Source of the DNA: Halobellus sp. LT62
GTDB taxonomy: Archaea; Halobacteriota; Halobacteria; Halobacteriales; Haloferacaceae
DNA length: 64,000 nucleotides
Assembly (NCBI RefSeq): GCF_037031285.1
Contig: NZ_JAYEZO010000001.1
Span: forward strand, 930,001-994,000
Reading direction: 5' to 3'
Positions 16,621 through 25,883 of this stretch are shown one piece after another. Numbering within the stretch: the stretch's first letter is position 1; each line of letters starts with the position of its first letter. The notes under the pieces were generated by a model. It did not search any database. It was not told where the DNA came from and saw only the letters and a list, made by a program, of their open reading frames with translations. A program made the position numbers and the translations under genes.

Positions 16621-17793
16621 CTAGCTTTGCTTCTGCTCTGTGACGAACGACTCGATCCGATCCATCGCCGTCTTCAGTTCGCTCATTCCCGACGCGTACG
16701 ACACGCGGAGGTGGCCCTCGCCGCCTTCTCCGAACACCCGCCCCGGGACGAGCGCGACGCGCTCCTCGCGGATGAGCGCCTCCGCGAACGCCTCGTCGTC
16801 TTCCCACCCCGGCGGGCACTTCGGGAAGACGTAGAACGCGCCCTTCGCCTCGAAGCAGTCCATCCCGATCTCGTTGAACCGCGAGATGACGAACTGCCGC
16901 CGTCGGTCGAACTCCCGTCGCATCTCCTCGACGGCACCGTCGCACGAGTCGAGGGCTTCGAGCGCGGCGAACTGCGCCGTCGTGGGGGACGACAGCATCG
17001 TGTACTGGTGGATCCGGTTCATCGCGTCGATCACCTCGGGCGGGCCGAGGGCGTACCCGAGGCGTAGCCCCGTCATCGCGTACGCCTTCGAGAAGCCGTT
17101 GAACACGACGGTCCGCTCGCGCATCCCCGGCAGCGTCGCGATCGAGACGTGCTCGTCCTCGTAGCGCAGCGCCGCGTAAATTTCGTCCGAGAGGACGAAG
17201 AGATCGTGCTCGCGGACGAACTCGGCCACCTCGGCCAACTCCTCGCGCGTCATCACTGCGCCGGTCGGGTTGTTCGGATAACAGAGCACGAGCGCCTCCG
17301 CGTCGGCCGCTCCGGCGCGTTCGAGGTCCTCGTAGGTGAGCACGAAGTCGTTCTCCGCGTGCGTCTCGACGGGGACGACCTCGCCGCCCGAGAACGACAC
17401 CGTCGGTCCGTAGGAGATGTACGACGGCTGCGGGACGGCGACAGCGTCGCCGGGGTCGACGAGCGCGCGCATCGCCAGATCGACGGCCTCGCTCGCGCCG
17501 GTCGTCACGAGGATCTCCTCGTCTGGATCGTACGAGAGGTCGTATCGACGCACGTGCGAGGCGACTCGCTCGCGGAGGTCCCGTCGTCCCCGGTTGGACG
17601 TATAGGAGGTCCGTCCCCGCTCTAAGGAGTCGATCGCGGCCGCTCGCGCGGCCCACGGCGCGGAGAAGTCCGGTTCGCCCACGCCCAAGGAGACGATGTC
17701 GTCCATCTCCTCGGCGAGCTCGAAGAACCGCCGAATCCCCGAGGGCGGCGTCTCCCTAGCTCGCTGGGAGAGTCGGTCCGTGCGCTCGGTCAT
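16621..17793 (-). CDS. Class I/II PLP-dependent aminotransferase
   Basis: A 390-residue cytoplasmic enzyme of fold type I. It has the N-terminal SLGVGEPDF signature, the substrate-loop YPNNPTGAVM, the DEIYAALRY strand with the cofactor-binding aspartate, the Schiff-base lysine in VFNGFSKAYAMTGLRLGY, and the C-terminal LRVSYASG carrying the carboxylate-binding arginine. Length is normal. The exact amino acid substrate cannot be read from sequence; aspartate, aromatic or branched-chain donors are all possible. It overlaps the upstream Lrp-type regulator by 4 nt, so the two are translated together, and the regulator is likely to sense a substrate or product. Confidence 0.9.
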   Translation of the reverse strand: MTERTDRLSQRARETPPSGIRRFFELAEEMDDIVSLGVGEPDFSAPWAARAAAIDSLERGRTSYTSNRGRRDLRERVASHVRRYDLSYDPDEEILVTTGASEAVDLAMRALVDPGDAVAVPQPSYISYGPTVSFSGGEVVPVETHAENDFVLTYEDLERAGAADAEALVLCYPNNPTGAVMTREELAEVAEFVREHDLFVLSDEIYAALRYEDEHVSIATLPGMRERTVVFNGFSKAYAMTGLRLGYALGPPEVIDAMNRIHQYTMLSSPTTAQFAALEALDSCDGAVEEMRREFDRRRQFVISRFNEIGMDCFEAKGAFYVFPKCPPGWEDDEAFAEALIREERVALVPGRVFGEGGEGHLRVSYASGMSELKTAMDRIESFVTEQKQS

Positions 17794-18278
17794 GGCGAGA
17801 CGGCGAGGCGGTCGTCGTCGTCGCCGTCGCCGAAGTAGACCCCTCGCTCCTTGTACGTCGTCATCACGAAGTGCGTCACGGTCTGGGTGACCTCCGGGAT
17901 CGGCGCGATCTGCTCGGAGACGAACCTCGAGACGTCGTGCATCGACTCGCCCTCGACGTCGACGGCGAAGTCGTAACTGCCGGAGATGAGCCGCAGCGAC
18001 GACACCTCGGGGAACTTCGCGATGCGCCGTGCGATCTCCTCGTAGCCCGTCTCGCGGTCGAGTTCGACGTTCAACTCGACCTCCGCGCGGACGTGCTCTC
18101 TGTCCGCGCTGTCCCAGTCGACGACCGCTTGGTAGCCGCGGATCGCGCCCTCCGACTCCAGTTCGTCGATCAGGGCCTCGACCGTTGCTGCGTCGCTCCC
18201 GAGTTGTCGCGCGATGTCCTCGGTGCTCTGACGAGCGTCGCTCAGCAACAGGTCGAGCAGTTCCCGCTTCGCTTCCAT
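17790..18278 (-). CDS. Lrp/AsnC family transcriptional regulator
   Basis: A 162-residue protein. The N-terminal winged helix-turn-helix (residues 1-55, LLLSDARQSTEDIARQLG as the recognition region) is followed by a RAM-type ligand-binding domain (about 65-145, SLRLISGSYDFAVDVEG). The C-terminus carries MTTYKERGVYFGDGDDDD, an acidic tail. The start MEAKRELLDLLL gives normal family length; the longer frame upstream is Arg-rich and unlike it. It is the first gene of a pair with the aminotransferase, a common haloarchaeal arrangement in which the regulator responds to an amino acid. Confidence 0.9.
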   Translation of the reverse strand: MEAKRELLDLLLSDARQSTEDIARQLGSDAATVEALIDELESEGAIRGYQAVVDWDSADREHVRAEVELNVELDRETGYEEIARRIAKFPEVSSLRLISGSYDFAVDVEGESMHDVSRFVSEQIAPIPEVTQTVTHFVMTTYKERGVYFGDGDDDDRLAVSP

Positions 18279-18442
18279 ACGAACTGCGATGCGGCCCCCG
18301 TTGAAAGGGTTTGCTCTCCACTTCGAACGGCCCGTCGGGTGGCGTATACGGACACGCGAGAGACGGTGAATCGCCGCTCGGTCACCCCCGAGGCGTTCGC
18401 GGTGGGAAAGGTCCATTACCCCGGCGGACCCCCTCCCGCACG

Positions 18443-20251
18443 ATGGCCCTCCCCGACGCCTTCCTCTCCCCGCTCGGATTCGCCGCCCTCCTCGCGGCGA
18501 TCCCCGTGCTCCTCCTGTACCTCGTTCGACCGGACCCCCGCCGCGTGACGCTGCCGACGGTCCGGTTCCTGACCGACTCCGACGGCACGTCGTCGTCGAC
18601 GCCGCTGCTCGAACGGCTGAAGCGCAGCGCGCTCTTACTCCTCCAACTGCTCGCGATCATTCTCTTCGCGACGGCGCTCGCGACCCCGTACGTCCCGGTT
18701 TCGGAGTCCGAAACCGTCGAAGAGACCGTCATCGTGGTCGACGCCAGCGCGAGTATGAACGTCGAGAACGGGGGCGAGACGCGCTTCGAACGGGCGATTT
18801 CGGCCGCGCGGTCGGAGACGTCGTCGACGACTTCGATCGTCGTCGCCGACGGTCGTTCCTCGATCGCGTTGCGCGACGGGACCGCCGGCGACGCCGACGA
18901 GGCGCTCTCGTCGCTGCGCGCGACCGACGCCTCGGGGGATCTCCGCTCTGCGATCTCGCGCGCACAGAGCCTCGCGGGCGAGAACGCGCGCCTCGTCGTC
19001 CTCAGTGACTTCGCGGGCGACGGCTGGGAGCCGGCAGCGCAGTCGGCGCGCGCTCGCGGACTCACGGTTGACCTGCGGCAGTTCGACGGCGGCGGCGACG
19101 ACAACGTCGGAATCGTCGACCGACGCTTCTCCGGCGAGGAGGTGACCGTCTCCGTGCAGAACTTCGGCACCGAGGAGACGGAGCGGCGGATATCGCTGGG
19201 CGACGCCCGAGAGACCGTCTCGCTCGCGCCCGGCGACGTCAGAAGCGTCACGCTCCCGGTGCCCGCTGGCGGCGGCGAGATCCGTCTCTCGCCCGGCGAC
19301 TCGTTCCCGAGCGACGACGTCGCGTACGTGGCCGCGCCCGAGGACGCCGCCGTCGACGTCCTCCTCGTGACGAACGACGAGAACCGTTACCTGACGACGG
19401 CGCTGACGGTGATCGATCCGGTCGAACTGACGACCGTCGAACCGCCGAATTCGGTCCCTCAGCCGCCCGGCGACGCCTACGACGTGGTCCTGTACAGCAA
19501 CGTTGCGGAAGGCGAACTCAGCGAGGCCCACGTCGTCGCCGGACGCGACGCGCTCGCCGGCGGCGGCGGCGTCGGCATCCAAGCGGACGAATCGATGCCG
19601 GTCGAGGCCTACGGCGACCTGCTCCTGTTGAGTCCCGACGGAATGGGCTCGAATCCGTCGCTCGCGACGCCCGCGACCGACGAACTCACCCGCGACATTA
19701 CCTTCCCGCCGCCGGAGCGGTACGTCCGCGGCGATCTGAAGTCCGGAACGGCGCTCGTCTCGACCACCGACGGCACCCCGATCATCGCGACCGCGAGTCG
19801 AGGCGGCGGTCAGCTCCTCTATTACGGTTACGTCGAGTCCGCGTCGGCCTTCAAATACGACTTCGAGTACCCGATATTCTGGAAGCGGAGCGTCTACGCG
19901 CTCGCGAACCGAGAGGCGCTCGCGGACCTGAACCGCGAGACGGGCGACCGGCTCGCGTTCGGGAACGAGACGACGATCGAAACGCCGCGTGGCGAGGTGA
20001 CCGCGGCCGCGGTCGACGCCGACGACGCCGGGTTCTACGTCGCCGACGGGACGCGTTACAGCGCGTCACTGCTCAGCGCCGAGGAGTCCGCGGTGTCGAC
20101 GTCGGCAATCGACGAGACGACCGACGGCGGGCCGACCGCGAGAGAGGAGGAACGGACGGTTCCGGACCCGCTGACGGAGTTCGTCGCGCTCGGCCTCCTC
20201 GCGGTCGCGCTCGGTGAAGTGGCCCTCCTCCGCCGACGGGGTGATCTGTGA
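18443..20251 (+). CDS. BatA-like membrane protein with VWA domain
   Basis: A 602-residue protein. Two N-terminal membrane helices (about 8-25 and 57-77) are separated by a short loop, the BatA-type N-terminus. A von Willebrand A-like domain follows, with the metal-site signature DASASMNVEN near residue 97. Strand-rich extracytoplasmic segments and a C-terminal helix (FVALGLLAVALGEVALL) complete it. It is the first gene of a six-gene operon with a second VWA protein, a coiled-coil protein, a DUF7502 protein, MoxR ATPase and DUF58. In bacteria this arrangement (MoxR/Bat) is linked to metal-cofactor assembly and stress tolerance. The archaeal target is unknown. Confidence 0.85.
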   Translation: MALPDAFLSPLGFAALLAAIPVLLLYLVRPDPRRVTLPTVRFLTDSDGTSSSTPLLERLKRSALLLLQLLAIILFATALATPYVPVSESETVEETVIVVDASASMNVENGGETRFERAISAARSETSSTTSIVVADGRSSIALRDGTAGDADEALSSLRATDASGDLRSAISRAQSLAGENARLVVLSDFAGDGWEPAAQSARARGLTVDLRQFDGGGDDNVGIVDRRFSGEEVTVSVQNFGTEETERRISLGDARETVSLAPGDVRSVTLPVPAGGGEIRLSPGDSFPSDDVAYVAAPEDAAVDVLLVTNDENRYLTTALTVIDPVELTTVEPPNSVPQPPGDAYDVVLYSNVAEGELSEAHVVAGRDALAGGGGVGIQADESMPVEAYGDLLLLSPDGMGSNPSLATPATDELTRDITFPPPERYVRGDLKSGTALVSTTDGTPIIATASRGGGQLLYYGYVESASAFKYDFEYPIFWKRSVYALANREALADLNRETGDRLAFGNETTIETPRGEVTAAAVDADDAGFYVADGTRYSASLLSAEESAVSTSAIDETTDGGPTAREEERTVPDPLTEFVALGLLAVALGEVALLRRRGDL

Positions 20252-22647
20252 TGGCGGTGCTCCCGAACGTGCTCCAGGTTTCGGCGGAACTGACCGAGGG
20301 ACTCTCCGTCGGCCTCCAGCGGCCGCTCTTTCTCCTCGCGCTTCCGGTCGCGCTGCTCGCGCTCTGGGCGCTCGTCTTCCGCGACGCCTCGGGACTTGCA
20401 TCCCCGCGCTCGCGACGCTGGTTCTTCGCCGCGCGGGTCGCCGTCGTCGCGCTCGTCGTGCTCTCGGCGGCCGGACCGTACACCGTGCAGCCACAACTGA
20501 CGGCGGGCGAGCCGAGTGTGACGATGCTGGTCGACGAATCGGACAGTATGGCCGTTTCGCCGGCCGTCGAGGAGCGAATCGCCGACGAGATCGAGGCCGA
20601 GGGCGTCTCGGTCCGTCGCGTGCCCGTCGGCGTCGAGGACTCCTCACCGATCGGCGACGCCCTCTCGGCGAACGTGCGCGAGGACGGCAACCTCGTCCTC
20701 CTCAGCGACGGCCGCGTGACGAGCGGGCAGTCGCTCACCGAGGCGACCGAACTCGCCCGGTCGGCGAACGCCACCGTTTCGACGGTCTCGCCCGAGCCGC
20801 GGACTGCCGAACGGTACGTCGAAGTCGCGGGACCGGAGAAGGTGAGCCTCGGCGTCGAGAACCGCTTCGCCGCCCGCGTCGACGGCGTCGGGCCGAACAC
20901 GTCGACGACGCTCACCGTCCGCGTCGACGGCGAGCAGGTGCTCGAACGGTCGATGGAAGACGCGCCGCAGGTTGTGGAGTTCAATCACACCTTCGAGTCG
21001 ACGGGCGGTCATACGATCACGGCCGAGATCGACGCGACCGACCGGTTCTCCGAGAACGACGTCTTCCGGAAGACGGTTCGTGTGGTCGAACGGCCGGAGA
21101 TCCTGTACGTTTCACCCGGCGAGTACCCCTTCCGCGGCTACCTCGATCAGTTGTACGACGTCGAGACGGCGGAGTCGATTCCCGATGACCTCTCGCCGTA
21201 CTACGCGGTCGTTGTGCAGGACGCGCCCGCCGATTCGCTGGGGAACGTCGACCGCCTGCAGGAGTTCGTCATCGACGGCGGCGGCCTGTTCGTCGTCGGC
21301 GGGCCCAACGCCTACGAGGGCGGCGGCTACGAGGGGTCGAACCTCGCGTCGATGCTGCCGGTCACGACCGGCGAGGGACAGCCCCGCGCGACGAACATCG
21401 TGCTCGCCGTTGACGTCTCCGGGAGCGCGGAAGAGGGGATGTCGGTCCAGAAATCGGCGTCGCTCTCGGTGCTCGAAAACCTCGGCGACGAGAACGAGGT
21501 CGGCATCGTCGGCTTCAACTACCAGGCCTATCGCGTCGCCGACGTCGAACCGCTCTCGGAGAACCGCGGGCAACTGGCGGACAAGATTCGTCGACTCCGT
21601 GCGGGCGGGGCGACCGACATCGCGACGGGGGTCCGCGGCGGCGGCGAACTGCTCGGCGACCGCTCGGGGACGATCATCCTGATCAGCGACGGTCACGACA
21701 ACCCCGACGAGGCCGCGTCGGTCGCCTCCGAGCTCTCCGAGCGCGGCGTCCGCGTCGTCACCGTCGGTGCGGGCGAGCGCGTCAACGAGCGAACCCTCCA
21801 GACCATCGCCGGCGCGGGTGGCGGCAGTTACTTCCGCGCGTCGGAGACGACCCGACTCGGCATCCTCTTCGGGGGCTCGGGCGCGCCCGGTGCGTCCGAA
21901 CTCATCGTGCTCGACCGGCGCGCGTTCATCACCTCCGGCGTCACGCTGACGTCGTCGCCCGCGTCGTTCAACGACGTCTCCGTCCGGCCCGGCGCGGATT
22001 ACCTCGTCGCCGGCAGCAACGGTCAGCCCGCGCTCGCGACGTGGCGCTACGGGATCGGACGAGTGGCGACCTTGACGGCTCACGGCGAAGACGGGACGCT
22101 CGACGGCCTGCTCCGCGAGCCCGACTCGCTGCTCCTGACGCGGACGACGAACTACGCCGTCGGCGACCCCGAGCGGAAGGCGACCGGGATCACGGGCGTC
22201 CCCGACACGCGGGTCGGCGAGCCGACGACCGTGACGTATCGCGGCTCCGATCGACCCGGCTCCGATCGACCCGGCTCCGAGAACATCTCGTTCCGCCGCG
22301 TCGACGAGGAACTGTTCGAGGCGACGGTGACGCCGGAGTCGACCGGCTACCACGACGTGTCTGGCGCGACGTACGCCGCGAACTACCCGCGGGAGTACGC
22401 GGCGTTCGGACCCGACCCGGCCCTCGACACGCTCGTCGACGACACCGGCGGCCGAGAGTTCACCGCCGGACAGGGCGAGGAGATCGCGCGGTTCGCGACC
22501 GAGCGCGCCCGCGGCGTCCGTCCGGTGCGGACCGACTGGACGTGGCTGGCGCTGCTCGTCGGACTGCTCGTCTTCACGGCCGAGGTGAGCTACCGGCGGC
22601 TTCAAGTCCGTCGCCGAGATACCACGTCGGACGGAGGTCTCCCGTGA
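20251..22647 (+). CDS. Large VWA-domain membrane protein of the MoxR operon
   Basis: A 798-residue protein. Two N-terminal membrane helices (about 23-40 and 55-72) come first, with a first VWA-like segment with LVDESDSM near residue 93. A glutamine-amidotransferase-like beta-alpha section (DQLYDVETAESIPDD.. VVQDAPADSLG) follows. A canonical VWA domain comes next, with DVSGSAEEGMS (MIDAS) near 390, and a membrane helix near residue 765. The stop of the upstream gene overlaps this ATG (TGATG). A GTG at 20248 is an alternative start. A short tandem repeat encodes GSDRPGSDRPGS at about 22243-22280. Co-translation with the BatA-like gene suggests a complex. Confidence 0.83.
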   Translation: MAVLPNVLQVSAELTEGLSVGLQRPLFLLALPVALLALWALVFRDASGLASPRSRRWFFAARVAVVALVVLSAAGPYTVQPQLTAGEPSVTMLVDESDSMAVSPAVEERIADEIEAEGVSVRRVPVGVEDSSPIGDALSANVREDGNLVLLSDGRVTSGQSLTEATELARSANATVSTVSPEPRTAERYVEVAGPEKVSLGVENRFAARVDGVGPNTSTTLTVRVDGEQVLERSMEDAPQVVEFNHTFESTGGHTITAEIDATDRFSENDVFRKTVRVVERPEILYVSPGEYPFRGYLDQLYDVETAESIPDDLSPYYAVVVQDAPADSLGNVDRLQEFVIDGGGLFVVGGPNAYEGGGYEGSNLASMLPVTTGEGQPRATNIVLAVDVSGSAEEGMSVQKSASLSVLENLGDENEVGIVGFNYQAYRVADVEPLSENRGQLADKIRRLRAGGATDIATGVRGGGELLGDRSGTIILISDGHDNPDEAASVASELSERGVRVVTVGAGERVNERTLQTIAGAGGGSYFRASETTRLGILFGGSGAPGASELIVLDRRAFITSGVTLTSSPASFNDVSVRPGADYLVAGSNGQPALATWRYGIGRVATLTAHGEDGTLDGLLREPDSLLLTRTTNYAVGDPERKATGITGVPDTRVGEPTTVTYRGSDRPGSDRPGSENISFRRVDEELFEATVTPESTGYHDVSGATYAANYPREYAAFGPDPALDTLVDDTGGREFTAGQGEEIARFATERARGVRPVRTDWTWLALLVGLLVFTAEVSYRRLQVRRRDTTSDGGLP

Positions 22648-23000
22648 CGTTCGTCGGCCGCCCCCTGAACCGCGCGCTCCTCGTCGCCCTCCTCGTCCTC
22701 GCCGTGGGGACCGTCGGAGCCACGCTGCTCGCGCAGTCGGCCGTCTCCGAGATCGACGCCCAAAACGAGCAGTTGCGCGCGCAGAACGACCAGCTCCGCG
22801 AGGACCTACAGTCCGCACGCGAGCGGATCGAATCGCTCGAAGCGGAAGTGAGCCGGCTGGAAAGCGCACTCTCGGACACCGAAGACGCGCTCGAAGAGGC
22901 TCGCGCGGAGCGCGACGAGCACCGCGAGGACCTACAGTCCGTCTGCGAGCAGTGGCAGGAGGAGCACGGCGATCCGCCGGAGGGGTGTGACGATGTCTGA
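22644..23000 (+). CDS. Small membrane-anchored coiled-coil protein
   Basis: A 118-residue protein with a GTG start that overlaps the previous stop by 4 nt (GTGA). One N-terminal membrane helix (residues 9-28, ALLVALLVLAVGTVGATLLA) is followed by about 75 residues of continuous heptads (QNEQLRAQNDQLREDLQ..) and two cysteines near the C-terminus. It looks like a septum- or assembly-type coiled-coil adaptor. It is held in the MoxR/VWA operon between the large VWA protein and the DUF7502 protein, and overlaps the latter by 8 nt. Confidence 0.75.
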   Translation: MTFVGRPLNRALLVALLVLAVGTVGATLLAQSAVSEIDAQNEQLRAQNDQLREDLQSARERIESLEAEVSRLESALSDTEDALEEARAERDEHREDLQSVCEQWQEEHGDPPEGCDDV

Positions 23001-24018
23001 GGACGGGGACGGGGCCTCGCCGTCGGATGGAGATTCTTCGGCGAATGACGGGGTCCGGTTCGATCCCGATCCGGGGTTCGGCAACCCCGTCGAAGAACGG
23101 GGGACCGAGACCGCGAACGTCGAGCGCGAGGGGTCGAACGCGCGAATGCGCACAGCGATCGCCGAAGTCAGACGCGAGGTCCGAAACGTCGCACTCCTCT
23201 ATGCGATCGTCGAGGCCGCGCTTCTCGCGCTCCTCGCGAACCTCGCACTGGATCTTCTCGACCCGCAATGGCTCGCGATCGACGTCCCGCTCCCGAGCGT
23301 CGCGGTCGACGCTCTCGGGGGCGTCCCGATCGCCGGCGACCTCGCCCCGACGGCGCTCCCGGCGACCGCGCTCGTCGCGGTCGCAGCCGGCGCGGTCGGC
23401 TTCGCGGCAGCGTACGGTCTCAGGGTCCGTCGCCCGCTCGTCGAGCGGTTCGAGTCGGCCAATACCCAACTCGGCGAGGCGCTGCGGACCGCCCGCGATG
23501 CCGTCGACGACGGGACCGACACCGAGATGGCGCGACGGCTCTACGACGACGTGATCGAGACGCTCGGGTCGACCTCGACGCTCGAACTCGTCGAGACGCG
23601 CCGGGTGGTCGTCACGCTGGCGCTCGTCGCCCTCGTGAGTGTCGCGAGCGTGCAGGTCGCCGTCGTCAATCCCGATCTCGCCGGACTGCTCGGCGGCGGT
23701 GAGCCGACGGTCGATCGTCCGGACGACGACGGCCTGCAGGACGGCGACGAGATCCTCGGCGACCGCGAGGACGTCGACGCGGGCGACGACGACGAAAACA
23801 TCTCGGTGCCGGGCACCGGCGAGGGGAGCGCCGACGGCCCGACGGGCTCGGACGGCGGGTTCGGAGGCGGCGGCGGAAGCGGGGAGTTCGACAGCCAGCA
23901 GTCGGGGTACGCCGGACAGGAGCGGATCGAAGACGCCGAACTCGTGCGAGAGTACAACCTTCGGATCAGGGAACTCGACGACGAAACCCCCGAGACGAAC
24001 ACGGACGACACACCCTAA
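22993..24018 (+). CDS. DUF7502-like membrane protein of the MoxR operon
   Basis: The start ATG at 22993 lies inside the end of the previous gene; a GTG at 22987 would add two residues. The 341-residue protein has an acidic N-terminus, two helices near 62-80 and 105-145, a cytoplasmic helical segment, a further helix near 200-220, and a Gly/Asp-rich disordered stretch before a short helical C-terminus (ELVREYNLRIRELDDE). I recognise it as the haloarchaeal family that accompanies MoxR and DUF58 genes. Its job is unknown. Position between two VWA proteins and the ATPase suggests a membrane subunit of the same machine. Confidence 0.7.
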   Translation: MSEDGDGASPSDGDSSANDGVRFDPDPGFGNPVEERGTETANVEREGSNARMRTAIAEVRREVRNVALLYAIVEAALLALLANLALDLLDPQWLAIDVPLPSVAVDALGGVPIAGDLAPTALPATALVAVAAGAVGFAAAYGLRVRRPLVERFESANTQLGEALRTARDAVDDGTDTEMARRLYDDVIETLGSTSTLELVETRRVVVTLALVALVSVASVQVAVVNPDLAGLLGGGEPTVDRPDDDGLQDGDEILGDREDVDAGDDDENISVPGTGEGSADGPTGSDGGFGGGGGSGEFDSQQSGYAGQERIEDAELVREYNLRIRELDDETPETNTDDTP

Positions 24019-24021
24019 ATT

Positions 24022-24960
24022 ATGAGCGGAAACCAAGAGATCGACAGTATCCAGCGCAGACTCGCCGCCCTCCGCGAGGAGGTCGCAAAGCGAATCGTCG
24101 GCCAGGAAGCCGTCGTCGAACAGCTGCTCGTCTGTCTGCTTTGTGACGGCAACGCGCTGATCGAGAGCAACCCCGGACTGGGCAAGACGACGCTGGTGCG
24201 GACGGTCGCGGAGGCGACTGACCTGTCGTTCTCGCGCATCCAGAACACGCCGGATCTGATGCCCGCCGACATCACTGGGACCGAGATCATCCGGGAGGTC
24301 GGCGGCGAACGCGAGTTCGTCTTCGAGCGGGGGCCGGTGTTCGCGAACCTCGTCCTCGCCGACGAGATCAACCGCGCGACGCCGAAGACGCAGGCCGCAC
24401 TCCTCGAAGCGATGCAGGAGAAGCAGGTGACGACCGCGGGCGAGACGCGCGAGCTGCCGCGGCCGTTCTTCGTGCTCGCGACGCAGAACCCGATCGATCA
24501 GGAGGGAACGTACCCGCTTCCGGAGGCCCAGACCGACCGCTTCCTACTGAAAATCCTCGTCGATTACCCCGATCGCGACGAGGAGCGAGCGATCGTCGAC
24601 CGGTACACGACGGGTGCGACCGATCCGTCCGTCGACCGCGTGCTCTCCCGCGACGGGCTCCAGCGGGCCCAACAGCTCACGCGACAGGTCCCCATCGCCG
24701 ACGACGTCCGCGACGACGTGATCGATCTGGTGCGCTCGACGCGGACGGCCGAGAACGTCGAGTTCGGCGCGAGCCCGCGGGCGAGTATGGGGCTCGTCCT
24801 CGCCGCGAAGGCCCGCGCGTTCCTCGACGGGCGCTCGCACGTCGCCAGCGCTGACGTCGAGGCGATGGCCAATCCGGTGCTCCGCCATCGGATCGTCGTC
24901 GACTTCCGCGCCGAGCGCGAGGACGTCACGCCGGACGACATCGTTTCGGAACTGCTGTGA
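24022..24960 (+). CDS. MoxR family AAA+ ATPase
   Basis: A 312-residue cytoplasmic ATPase. Walker A is ESNPGLGKTTLVR, Walker B is LVLADEINRATPKTQ, sensor 1 is FFVLATQNPIDQEGTYPLPEAQTDRF, and the C-terminal lid has SPRASMGLVLAAKARA. The length is normal for the family. MoxR ATPases work as chaperones that remodel partners bound through VWA proteins; two VWA proteins and a DUF58 protein are encoded in the same operon. It starts 3 nt after the upstream stop and is followed by DUF58 after 1 nt. Confidence 0.93.
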   Translation: MSGNQEIDSIQRRLAALREEVAKRIVGQEAVVEQLLVCLLCDGNALIESNPGLGKTTLVRTVAEATDLSFSRIQNTPDLMPADITGTEIIREVGGEREFVFERGPVFANLVLADEINRATPKTQAALLEAMQEKQVTTAGETRELPRPFFVLATQNPIDQEGTYPLPEAQTDRFLLKILVDYPDRDEERAIVDRYTTGATDPSVDRVLSRDGLQRAQQLTRQVPIADDVRDDVIDLVRSTRTAENVEFGASPRASMGLVLAAKARAFLDGRSHVASADVEAMANPVLRHRIVVDFRAEREDVTPDDIVSELL

Positions 24961-24961
24961 G

Positions 24962-25858
24962 ATGCCGATCGAACCCGACTTCCTCGACCGGCTGGCCGGC
25001 TTAGAGCGCGCGCTTCGGCACCGGACCGACTCGCGGCGGCAGGGCGAACAGCAGTCGCCGAACGTCGGTGAGGGGCTCACGTTCAGCGACCACCGCCGGT
25101 ACACGCCGGGCGACGACGTCCGGCTGATCGACTGGCGGGTGTACGCGCGGACCGACGAGCACTTCATCAAGCGGTACGAGGCCGATCGCGACCTCACGGT
25201 GCACGTGCTTCTCGACTCCTCGGCGTCGATGGACTTCGGTTCGGGCGCGGCGAACAAATTCGAGTTCGGCGCGCGCGTCGGCCTCGCGTTCGCGTACTTC
25301 GCGGTCGCCGGCCACGACTCGTTTCGGTTCGCGACGATCGGCACCGACGCCGAGCGGCTCGACCGCGGTCGCTCGACGCGCGGGGAGTTGCTCCGACTCG
25401 TCGACGGGGTGAACGGGACCACCCCCGGCGGCCGGACCGACTTCTTCGACGCGCTCGCGTCCTACGCGCGCACGATCCGCTCGCGGTCGCTCGTCGTCGT
25501 CGTGAGCGACTTCCTCGACGATCCGGACGCGATTGAGGACGGTCTCGCCGCGCTCGGGGACAGCGACGTCCTCCTCGTCCACCTCGTCGCGCCCGAGGAG
25601 CGCGATCCCGACGTCAGCGGCGACACGGTCTTCGAGGACCCCGAAACGGGATCGACGCAGCGCGCGTATTTTGGTGGGACGACCGCCGAGGGGTACAGAG
25701 ACAGGCTCTCCGAGCACGTCGACGACGTCGAAGCGCGCGCGCGTCGCCTCCGCGCCGAGCACGTCGTCGTCGACACCGGCGCGGACTTCTTCGACGCGTT
25801 CGGAGACATCTGGACGGCGCGAGAACCGGGGACCGCCGACGACATTCGGCGGGTATAA
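24962..25858 (+). CDS. DUF58 domain protein (VWA-like, MoxR partner)
   Basis: A 298-residue cytoplasmic protein. The DUF58 signature GLTFSDHRRYTPGDDVRLID is followed by a VWA-like fold with HVLLDSSASMDFG as the metal-site motif near residue 85, and later SLVVVVSDFLDDPD. The length is usual. It is the last gene of the MoxR operon and the likely direct adaptor of the ATPase. A 25-nt gap precedes the MFS gene. Confidence 0.92.
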   Translation: MPIEPDFLDRLAGLERALRHRTDSRRQGEQQSPNVGEGLTFSDHRRYTPGDDVRLIDWRVYARTDEHFIKRYEADRDLTVHVLLDSSASMDFGSGAANKFEFGARVGLAFAYFAVAGHDSFRFATIGTDAERLDRGRSTRGELLRLVDGVNGTTPGGRTDFFDALASYARTIRSRSLVVVVSDFLDDPDAIEDGLAALGDSDVLLVHLVAPEERDPDVSGDTVFEDPETGSTQRAYFGGTTAEGYRDRLSEHVDDVEARARRLRAEHVVVDTGADFFDAFGDIWTAREPGTADDIRRV

Positions 25859-25883
25859 TTCGCTTCGGCGTCCAAACGCAACT

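Noticed and set aside
21112-24036. 974-codon open frame on the minus strand
   Set aside because: It is an antisense shadow of the VWA, coiled-coil and DUF7502 genes, caused by GC-rich codon bias; its translation is Arg/Glu-rich without domains.
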